Position numbers and translations under genes: made by a program. A DNA stretch of 38,845 nt from Butyrivibrio sp. (GTDB taxonomy: Bacteria > Bacillota > Clostridia > Lachnospirales > Lachnospiraceae), in contig JAKVKH010000037.1 in NCBI GenBank assembly GCA_022486625.1, positions 1 to 38,845 of the forward strand. The letters run 5' to 3'. Below, in pieces: positions 33,601 through 38,845 of the stretch (position 1 is the first letter of the stretch; each line of letters starts with the position of its first letter). The notes under the pieces are model-generated. The model made no database searches and was not told where the DNA came from. It saw only the letters and a program-made list of their open reading frames with translations.

Positions 33601-35190
33601 CTGATGTCCTGGGATATTCAGGCAACAACGTCAGTTGAAAAAGGCAGTACAATTGAAGACAGCTGGACAGATAAGAGCCCGATGAAACTTGTAAAGGGAA
33701 GCTTTAAGATAAAAGGTACGACGCTTCCGGAGTCCTCTTTTGTTACCGTAAATGCCGATGGCAACGGATTTTCCATTGATCTGGATCAGCTGCAGCAGGC
33801 CGCACAGAATGCCGGAATCAGCTTGAGCGGTGCATACAGCATTAACTATAAGACACAGATCAGTGCAGCAACCGGTACAGGAGAAAAGAACTATGTAAAT
33901 GATGCTACACTCCATACGGGAAGCAAGGTATTCGGAACAGTGGAAGCAGTACAGGGCGTTTCTCTGAAAGGACTTTTAGTGAAGACGCCGTTCTATAACG
34001 GTGGACTGGTTGCAGATTATTCCATTAATGTAAATCCGGATGCACTGAAACTGACAGACAGCGGCAAGTCATATCTGGAGCTGTCAGATGTACTGGGAGA
34101 TGCACTTGACGTGAAGCTCGATACACTCAAAGTGACAGCCGGAAGTACAACAGCTTCCATGAAGGAACTGATGAGTTCAGATCCGGAGAATTACGGATAT
34201 TCCTATGATGCAGGCAGCCGTACGCTTACAATCCGTGTACCGGATGGCAAGGCATTGAAGATATCTTACAGAGCAATAATCAATCGGAAGATCGGTACGG
34301 AACTCAAAAATAATGAGGGCGTTAATACTGTTACGCTGCAGGGCGTTATTTACAACGGTATTTCCAGCAGAACAAACGGAATTACAAAAGTATATGCTTC
34401 ACATGCATCCTCTTCGGGAGACAATGTGGGTGTAAACATTACCAAGTATGGCGCAGGACAGACCAGCAATCTTCTTGAAGGTGTTTCCTTCAGAATTTAT
34501 AATGTAGCAGTCAAGGAAACAGAAGGGGAAAAGAAAGCTTCGGCAGCTTCCTGGTCAGAAGCGTCAGCAGCGGAAGTCACAACAATAAAGACAGATGAAA
34601 ACGGAAATGCTTCTGATAATGAGCTGAAGGCGGATCAGATCTACAAACTGGTGGAAGTATCAACGGCAGGCGGCTATCAGGTAGATGCGACACCCAGATA
34701 TTTTGTATTTCCTGGAAATGCCGGATACAGCTATCCGTCACAGATCACAGATAACGGCACAGCATATACACTGAACGTTGCAGATACAGATGCAGCAACA
34801 CTGAGCTATTTTGTTAATAACGATAAGACACCGGCCGTTCCGACCAATCCGGGTACAACGACAACAACGACTACGACGACCACGACAACGACTACCACAA
34901 CGACGACCGGCAACACAACGACGATTACGGATACAGCAACACCGACGAGTGATACACCGGCAGTCCTTGGTGCAAACAGAAATAAGGGCATATCCACAGC
35001 GGTGTCTACGCCAGCGGCTTCCACGGATCCGGCGCAGCAGGAGCAGCCTGCAGTACGGGGCGCAAGAAGAGGCAGAAGCACAGGGGATACCAGCATGGTA
35101 TGGAACTACATTCTCTTTGCGGCAGCACTGTGCGGACTTGGTTATCTGGTATACAGAACGCGTAAGGCCCGTAAGAAAGATCAGAAATAA
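30667..35190 (+). CDS. Large cell-surface adhesin with SpaA-like domain
   Basis: 1507-residue secreted, wall-anchored protein. A signal peptide covers residues 1-35. It is followed by a Ser/Ala/Glu/Asp-rich low-complexity region to about 140, an InlB/Flg_new-like module (about 278-368, ending LYAVWTKL), and a collagen-adhesin-like module (about 376-524). Repeated isopeptide-type beta modules run to about 1250, then come a SpaA/Cna-B-like domain (1253-1348, ITKYGAGQ ... YKLVEVSTAGGYQ), an 18-threonine tract (1397-1414) and a C-terminal anchor. That anchor has RGRSTGD, a membrane helix (about 1477-1497) and the basic tail RKARKKDQK. The sorting motif is not LPXTG. The frame is open from 30565, but AGGGAGA at 30656-30662 and the signal peptide select ATG 30667. 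Likely role: adhesion to host or food surfaces. About 32780-33560 is visibly more AT-rich than its flanks. Confidence 0.88.
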   Translation: MKRNIWKRWIAGISVVMMVVSGMSDAMPTSAAEVSSEAATATSESSQAASESSQEQVQTSGDEGKKTDEENLKDTATGLTDDNNADHSDLTDKKITESKSSDAATVSSSKEASSAASEASSEKKADAAASSSTESSAEYPAADFGTKSAAGMKVSISAPEGAFPKGTTVSVTPVSLAGSVENKVTDQVEENGKQATDLLAVDISFADADGNEIEPKKEISVQFVSDKLEGNTAEVYHVSDDQQDITLAGTKDDADASSVDITADSFSVYVCALTADSKNYTITYHYDYEGSFDADKTDLTGMIASDLTKITLSDGKGMEHDGFLIKGWTTVKDGSSIEYDLGSTDNNLTGRFDENGNLDLYAVWTKLSDLTQDIQTGSYITIGGKTLKEGQETDIKDGDEVFASMKWSIPNNTGDIRTGDAFYYDFPAGIVFKAEDSKGAIFDGSDEVGTYEITSINDGAKAQHSRIVFTYTDSNFVKKSNITGNFNMNGTLQASALDTDKNGKTTINFPGIVTCKLKVIETGSLTVAKTYVNTEEQTGWFLVTVTSSGINRNVVVTDTMGRDLSLTDGSMKVYSEDPVKSDGSGFKTGAAEYDKDDYTVSSDNNGFTLKLNDNVKMTDKEAIYLLYRTKLSDDGYFESTEDNLKNTATAISDQMTEKAQAQAQYTIGDGEAAVVKTGTANTTDGTVTWKIRVNMHNQTTVVLKESLKEIAGINIIKDDTVNVSEKVGTSEKTYETTFGELLNGYELTATEKNTVYTLTYTTKVILENYDVLNGMTCINTVDADFGTWKKSATATVSYGKNYESGQPRVIRKSCELNGSDIDWKIFVQVPEKVEGVDSLLAIEDGYTTAYSNMAEGTDSKINPLGDFRNLVVKIRDGQELVKGTDYVLTDQYSDKLSKPTTPLFRIELTTAGLSKVMGKYVVVTYSTKCDNGGMTANVDYVNHAVAWFSKNESREATSTYTNNSAVITKSGTGSDNSGLMSWDIQATTSVEKGSTIEDSWTDKSPMKLVKGSFKIKGTTLPESSFVTVNADGNGFSIDLDQLQQAAQNAGISLSGAYSINYKTQISAATGTGEKNYVNDATLHTGSKVFGTVEAVQGVSLKGLLVKTPFYNGGLVADYSINVNPDALKLTDSGKSYLELSDVLGDALDVKLDTLKVTAGSTTASMKELMSSDPENYGYSYDAGSRTLTIRVPDGKALKISYRAIINRKIGTELKNNEGVNTVTLQGVIYNGISSRTNGITKVYASHASSSGDNVGVNITKYGAGQTSNLLEGVSFRIYNVAVKETEGEKKASAASWSEASAAEVTTIKTDENGNASDNELKADQIYKLVEVSTAGGYQVDATPRYFVFPGNAGYSYPSQITDNGTAYTLNVADTDAATLSYFVNNDKTPAVPTNPGTTTTTTTTTTTTTTTTTTGNTTTITDTATPTSDTPAVLGANRNKGISTAVSTPAASTDPAQQEQPAVRGARRGRSTGDTSMVWNYILFAAALCGLGYLVYRTRKARKKDQK
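34855..34908 (+). repeat. ACN trinucleotide tract (18 Thr codons)
   Basis: Eighteen consecutive threonine codons of mixed type (ACA, ACG, ACT, ACC) in the adhesin stalk, just before the anchor. The mixed codons reduce slippage, which suggests the threonine run itself is selected, perhaps as an O-glycosylated spacer. On the minus strand it produces a spurious poly-valine frame. Confidence 0.9.
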
Positions 35191-35221
35191 TAAATCAATG
35201 AAAAAAGTTTAATCTTTTGAT

Positions 35222-35280
35222 AAACCGCTGCCATATCGGAATAGCCTGTGCTATTATGATGTGACAGCGGTTTTATTTTA
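35222..35280 (+). terminator. Terminator after the adhesin gene
   Basis: AAACCGCTG (35222-35230) pairs with CAGCGGTTT (35265-35273), with an inner hairpin AATAGC/GCTATT and T-rich sequence after it. It lies 32 bases beyond the adhesin stop. Confidence 0.75.
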
Positions 35281-35384
35281 TCGCTGATATGATAGAATCA
35301 TTACAGAGCAGCGAATACAGATTGCTGCGGGAACCATTTACTTTATGAATATGATATTGTCGAAAGACATGGAGGAAAACTGAT

Positions 35385-35612
35385 ATGACAACATTACTGG
35401 CAATTATTCTGATTCTGGCACTTGGCGGAGGGGTGGTCAGCTTTTCCATACGTGCTGCATGGGGAATCCTGAAATTTTTACTTGGACTTGTGATTTTCTG
35501 TATTTTCCCTGTAGTACTGGTATTTGCACTGGTCGTCGGGACATTTGCTTATGTGGTACTGCCGGTTGCACTGGTCGGAGGACTTCTGTATCTGGTATTT
35601 AAAAAGGCCTGA
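35385..35612 (+). CDS. Small hydrophobic membrane protein, unknown function
   Basis: 75 residues, almost entirely hydrophobic: about three membrane passes (LLAIILILALGGGVVSF, LKFLLGLVIFCIFPVVLVFALVVG, YVVLPVALVGGLLYLVF) and a Lys-Lys tail. GGAGG precedes ATG 35385 at a good distance. It stands between the adhesin terminator and the promoter of the cation exporter, so it is its own unit. No family is recognised; similar short hydrophobic proteins are widespread in Firmicutes. Confidence 0.72.
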   Translation: MTTLLAIILILALGGGVVSFSIRAAWGILKFLLGLVIFCIFPVVLVFALVVGTFAYVVLPVALVGGLLYLVFKKA

Positions 35613-35620
35613 GCGCTTTC

Positions 35621-35649
35621 TTGACCGCAAAAAGCGGCTGTGCTATAGT
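35621..35649 (+). promoter_or_regulatory. Strong promoter of the CDF transporter
   Basis: TTGACC (35621-35626), exactly 17 bases, then TATAGT (35644-35649). Transcription from about 35656 gives a leader of about 100 bases before ATG 35759. Confidence 0.8.
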
Positions 35650-35674
35650 TTTCTAAGTAAATATGACGGCGATA

Positions 35675-35720
35675 AAGCGTCAGTATTCTGCAGGCTTTAA
35701 GGGCAGAAGTGCTGGCGCTT
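35675..35720 (+). promoter_or_regulatory. Long leader stem-loop before the CDF gene
   Basis: AAGCGTCAG (35675-35683) pairs with CTGGCGCTT (35712-35720) over nine bp. After a 2/3-base internal loop TTCTGC (35686-35691) pairs with GCAGAA (35703-35708), with an 11-base loop AGGCTTTAAGG. An alternative upstream pairing TGACG/CGTCA (around 35664-35682) overlaps the left arm. No T-run follows, so it is not a plain terminator. The known manganese (yybP-ykoY) consensus is not recognisable. Confidence 0.6.
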
Positions 35721-35758
35721 GTTCATGTAAATAAAAAAGTGGATCTATGGAGGCTGTT

Positions 35759-36946
35759 ATGACCTTATTTTTCGCAAAACTTCTTTTTAAAGATTATGAA
35801 CAGACGGACAGACCTGAAGTTCGTCAGAAATATGGCATGCTGAATGGTGTGATCGGAATCGGTTTCAACGTGTTCCTGTTCGTATTCAAGCTGATTGCGG
35901 GAACGCTCAGTCACTCGATTTCCATTATGGCGGATGCATTCAATAACCTCTCAGATGCAGGGTCATCGGTGATTACAGTGATCGGTTTTAAACTGGCGGG
36001 GCAGGAACCGGATCCGGAGCATCCGTTCGGGCATGGCAGGCTTGAGTATGTGTCCGGGATGATTGTGGCATTTCTGATTCTGATCATGGCATATCAGCTG
36101 GTGATATCCTCTGTCAGCAAGATCCTGCATCCGGAAGCACTTTCCTTCAGCCCGGTAATCGCGCTGATCCTGATTGTGTCTATTGGGGTGAAGCTCTATA
36201 TGTATTTCAATAACCGTCAGGCAGGAAGGAAGATTAACAGCCCGGTAATGATGACAACTGCTGCAGACAGCATTTCAGATGCTTTTTCCACTTCAGTGGT
36301 ACTGGCATCTTCGGTCTTCACATTTTTTACGGGAATCAATATTGATGGTTACTGCGGCGTAGCGGTCGGCCTTTTTATTGCAAAGGCAGGAATTGAAGCG
36401 GCGAAGGATACGATCAGCCCGCTGCTGGGTAATCCTGCATCTTCTGAGCTGGTATCGCAGATTGAACGCTGTGTGATGAAGCATGAGGGCGTACTGGGAA
36501 TTCATGACCTTGTGGTGCATGACTACGGGCCGGGCAGATTCATGATCTCCCTGCACGCAGAGGTTTCTGCCAGCGGCAATATCCTGGAAATTCACGATAT
36601 GATTGATAATATCGAAAAAGAACTGGATGAAGAACTGCATTGTCAGGCGGTCATCCATATGGATCCGATTACGACGGATGATGCCTATACCAATGAACTG
36701 AAGGAAATGGTCGCAGGAGTGATTCACGGAATCGATCCGATGCTCCGTTTTCATGATTTCCGGATTGTCAGAGGCAGGACACATACCAATTTGATCTTTG
36801 ATGTAGTGGCACCGTTTAAATACGCAATCGGAGAGGAAGAACTGAAGGAACAGATCAGCAGCGGAGTGAAAAAAACAGATGAGCACCTGAACTGTGTGAT
36901 TCAGGTGGACAGGGAATACGTGGAAAAGGAAGAGCAGAAAAAGTAA
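35759..36946 (+). CDS. Cation diffusion facilitator, manganese-type
   Basis: 395-residue metal exporter with six membrane helices and a long cytoplasmic part (dimerisation domain about 205-280 plus an extra C-terminal domain to 390). The metal site can be read: Asn62-x3-Asp66 in ADAFNNLSDAGSS (helix 2) and Asp170-x3-Asp174 in TAADSISDAFS (helix 5). This N-D-D-D set is the signature of Mn2+ exporters such as MntE, whereas zinc members have histidine at the Asp170 position. HPFGHGRLEYVSG is the usual inner loop. The frame is open to ATG 35747; GGAGG at 35749-35753 selects ATG 35759. Its TAA overlaps the next gene's ATG by one base. Confidence 0.9.
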   Translation: MTLFFAKLLFKDYEQTDRPEVRQKYGMLNGVIGIGFNVFLFVFKLIAGTLSHSISIMADAFNNLSDAGSSVITVIGFKLAGQEPDPEHPFGHGRLEYVSGMIVAFLILIMAYQLVISSVSKILHPEALSFSPVIALILIVSIGVKLYMYFNNRQAGRKINSPVMMTTAADSISDAFSTSVVLASSVFTFFTGINIDGYCGVAVGLFIAKAGIEAAKDTISPLLGNPASSELVSQIERCVMKHEGVLGIHDLVVHDYGPGRFMISLHAEVSASGNILEIHDMIDNIEKELDEELHCQAVIHMDPITTDDAYTNELKEMVAGVIHGIDPMLRFHDFRIVRGRTHTNLIFDVVAPFKYAIGEEELKEQISSGVKKTDEHLNCVIQVDREYVEKEEQKK

Positions 36947-38040
36947 TGCAGCAGATACAAAGACAAAGTGATAAGGATATTGCAAAGGCAATCGGCATTT
37001 ATCTGGTGGTAACGGGACATCTCCTGAATGAGCAGGCAGTACTGGGCCATGCACTGATCTATATGGTGCATATGCCGCTCTTTTTCTGGATCAGCGGATA
37101 TTTTCTGTACGGGTCGGTGCAGCGGCATAAGTTTTCGGAAAATGTACGGAGTAAAGTCAGAACGCTTCTGATTCCTTTTCTGGTATGGTCGGGGGTGGCG
37201 CTTGCAGCCAATCTTGCCATGGCAGTGCTGAAAGGCGGACTTAACGCGCAGACTGTTTTTCAGAACTTTTTCGAAATTTATCTGCAGGCGCGAAGCATGT
37301 GGTTTCTGTTGATCCTGTTCCTGGCACAGATGATGCTCCTTATCGTTCATCATCTGCTGAAGGAAAAGAAAATGGCAGCGGAGCTTTCTGTGATGGCTGT
37401 ACTGTGGGTCCTGATCAGTATCTGTCTGCCGGATACACTTCTGAGCATGGACAAGCTGAAATGGATGCTGCCATATCTGGTACTGGGCTACTGGATGGGA
37501 AGTCTGGAGAGCGTGCAGGCAGGGGCATCAAAAACAGAGCTGGCAGGAAAACTAAGCAGGGCGCAGGCTGCACTCTGCAGGCACGGAGGTGTCTGGACAG
37601 CAGGATGCGCCGCAGTATATCTGCTGACGGTGGCCCTGCTGCACGGATCGTATTCCATGAACGGATATCTGTCAAAGACCTGGCGCAGTGTTTATGACGC
37701 AGCGCCCTATGCATTTTATTTTGCAGTCAGTCTGTGCGGAATCGCCGGACTGATGGGAATCTCACAGCTTCTGTCAGGGACGGGAGCCGGAACTGCAGCG
37801 GCGAAGCTTGGCAGATGCAGTATGGATATTTATGTCATTCATATGTTCTTTATCAAGTTTATTACGTTTGTGCCGGGCTATGCGAGAAAGAGCGATCTGG
37901 CCTATAATCTGGGATATGTGCCGTTTTATGCACTGATCGTGGTCATCATTGTCTATCTGATGGCAACAGTTATTTTCAGGAAAATCGGGCTGTATCGTAT
38001 GGTCATGGGGCTTTCAGAGAAAAAAGTGAATCAGGCATGA
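36946..38040 (+). CDS. Acyltransferase-3 family membrane protein
   Basis: 364-residue protein with about ten membrane helices of the acyltransferase-3 family, which O-acetylates surface polysaccharides, peptidoglycan or antibiotics. The conserved His25 lies in GIYLVVTGHLLNE. HMPLFFWISGYFLYG is the second family motif, and SMDIYVIHMFFIKF lies near the end. Its ATG overlaps the stop of the CDF gene (TAATG), so the two are cotranscribed and probably translationally coupled, although no functional link between metal export and acylation is evident. The ribosome site is within the CDF tail. Substrate unknown. Confidence 0.87.
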   Translation: MQQIQRQSDKDIAKAIGIYLVVTGHLLNEQAVLGHALIYMVHMPLFFWISGYFLYGSVQRHKFSENVRSKVRTLLIPFLVWSGVALAANLAMAVLKGGLNAQTVFQNFFEIYLQARSMWFLLILFLAQMMLLIVHHLLKEKKMAAELSVMAVLWVLISICLPDTLLSMDKLKWMLPYLVLGYWMGSLESVQAGASKTELAGKLSRAQAALCRHGGVWTAGCAAVYLLTVALLHGSYSMNGYLSKTWRSVYDAAPYAFYFAVSLCGIAGLMGISQLLSGTGAGTAAAKLGRCSMDIYVIHMFFIKFITFVPGYARKSDLAYNLGYVPFYALIVVIIVYLMATVIFRKIGLYRMVMGLSEKKVNQA

Positions 38041-38072
38041 GAGATGTCTGCAGTTAAGAAAGAGGAAACAGT

Positions 38073-38845
38073 TTGAGTCAGATCAGTAAAGAAGAAAGTG
38101 AAAACGCAAGGCAGGAGCGGTTTGTCTATATGACACAGACCCCGATCCCGAAGCTGACCGCGCAGTTATCCGTGCCGACCATTATCAGTATGCTGGTCAG
38201 CGGTCTTTATAATATGGCAGATACATTTTTTGTCGGGAGGATTTCCACACAGGCGACAGCGGCAGTAGGAATTGTCTTTTCACTGATGGCAATTATTCAG
38301 GCGGTCGGCTTTTTCTGCGGTCACGGTTCCGGCAATTATATGTCAAGACGCCTTGGCGCAGGGGATGTGAAGGAAGCCTCAGAGATGGCGGCGACCGGAT
38401 TTGTGCTGGCATTTATTCTGGGCATGGGGATTCTGATTGTGGGAATGATTTTCCTGCATCCGCTCTCTGTACTTCTGGGAGCAACGCCGACCATGATGAA
38501 GGAAACACAGGATTATATGCGGATTATTCTGATCGGTGCGCCGTATATGACAGCACAGCTCGTCGTGAATAATCAGCTGAGATTTCAGGGAAGCGCCATG
38601 TATGCGATGGTGGGACTGGTATCAGGTGCGGTACTTAATATCGGTCTGGATCCTCTGTTCATTTTTACCTTTGGAATGGGCGTAGCGGGTGCTGCACTGG
38701 CCACGATATTAAGTCAGCTGGTCAGCTTCTGTATTCTGTTCGCCGGCAGTCAGAAGGGTGCCAATATCAGAATCCGTATCCGGAACGCCAGATTTACAAA
38801 GCATTATCTGCTGCAGATTGTCAATGGGGGTACGCCTTCACTCTG
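38073..38845 (+). CDS. MATE-family efflux transporter, partial
   Basis: The window ends inside this gene after 257 codons; a full MATE protein is about 450 residues. IPKLTAQLSVPTIISMLVSG, LYNMADTFFVGRISTQATAAVG, GHGSGNYMSRRLGAGD and NNQLRFQGSAMYAMVG are typical of the NorM/DinF-like MATE family. AGAGGA at 38061-38066 points to a TTG start at 38073; no ATG has a comparable site. It follows the acyltransferase by 32 bases on the same strand and may be the third gene of the CDF operon. It is not a copy of the MATE gene at 9930-11294; the sequences differ clearly. Confidence 0.88.
   Translation, partial: MSQISKEESENARQERFVYMTQTPIPKLTAQLSVPTIISMLVSGLYNMADTFFVGRISTQATAAVGIVFSLMAIIQAVGFFCGHGSGNYMSRRLGAGDVKEASEMAATGFVLAFILGMGILIVGMIFLHPLSVLLGATPTMMKETQDYMRIILIGAPYMTAQLVVNNQLRFQGSAMYAMVGLVSGAVLNIGLDPLFIFTFGMGVAGAALATILSQLVSFCILFAGSQKGANIRIRIRNARFTKHYLLQIVNGGTPSL

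Noticed and set aside
34806..35096. Poly-valine minus-strand frame
   Set aside because: It is only the complement of the threonine-codon tract of the adhesin.
35611..35624. Catabolite-response (cre) site at TGAGCGCTTTCTTG
   Set aside because: The left half is two bases short of the consensus and the palindrome is incomplete.
35650..35758. yybP-ykoY manganese riboswitch
   Set aside because: The conserved three-way junction sequence elements are not recognisable in the leader.

Overview
The window looks like chromosomal DNA from a Gram-positive anaerobe of the Firmicutes/Clostridia, most likely a gut Lachnospiraceae. Supporting signs are lipoprotein signals (…TAC, …LTGC), a cell-wall-type adhesin with a sortase-like C-terminus, strong AGGAGG-type ribosome binding sites, ATP-dependent PEP carboxykinase, a sodium-pump decarboxylase beta subunit, ABC sugar importers without their own ATPase, and a guanidinium exporter that closely resembles the clostridial Gdx I remember. 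The species cannot be named from sequence alone. No rRNA, tRNA, CRISPR array or phage is visible.

Layout. Bases 1-121 hold three or four tight hairpins that look like the end of an IS200/IS605-type element. 260-4032: a large hybrid sensor kinase with two periplasmic-type binding domains, followed by an AraC-type regulator. 4159-7703: a DegT-type aminotransferase, pckA, then gdx behind a short hairpin plus terminator that may be a guanidine riboswitch. 7724-9822 (minus): an Atg22-like MFS transporter and a zinc-dependent phospholipase C-like protein, overlapping by 4 bp. 9930-12560: a MATE exporter and its MarR regulator (minus), diverging from a GNAT acetyltransferase; two near-identical palindromes form a clear operator/promoter unit between them. 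12632-14438: a 36-residue basic protein, a Nif11-like small protein, and a membrane diguanylate cyclase preceded by an unusual duplicated-hairpin leader. 14457-16834: a LysR regulator diverging from a two-gene OadG-like/OadB pair that has no alpha subunit. 16829-17242 (minus): a small membrane protein with its own promoter.

17465-24345 is an amino-sugar operon: two CUT1-type permeases, a palindrome-rich gap, a solute-binding lipoprotein, an Eis-like GNAT, nagB and nagA. It reads as import of a GlcNAc-containing glycan followed by conversion to fructose-6-phosphate. 24586-28401: an OmpR-type two-component system behind a leader with a strong terminator, then a chemoreceptor. 28566-35190: two secreted proteins, a tannase-like lipoprotein and a 1507-residue surface adhesin with a threonine tract. 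35385-38845: a small membrane protein, a manganese-type CDF exporter behind a structured leader, an acyltransferase-3 membrane protein, and a MATE exporter cut by the window end.

The strongest points for follow-up are the structured leaders (7274-7357, 13246-13328, 24454-24551, 35675-35720), the MarR dual-operator divergent promoter, the orphan OadB/OadG pair, and the palindrome cluster inside the glycan importer operon. All function calls are from reading the sequence; no search or folding program was run.
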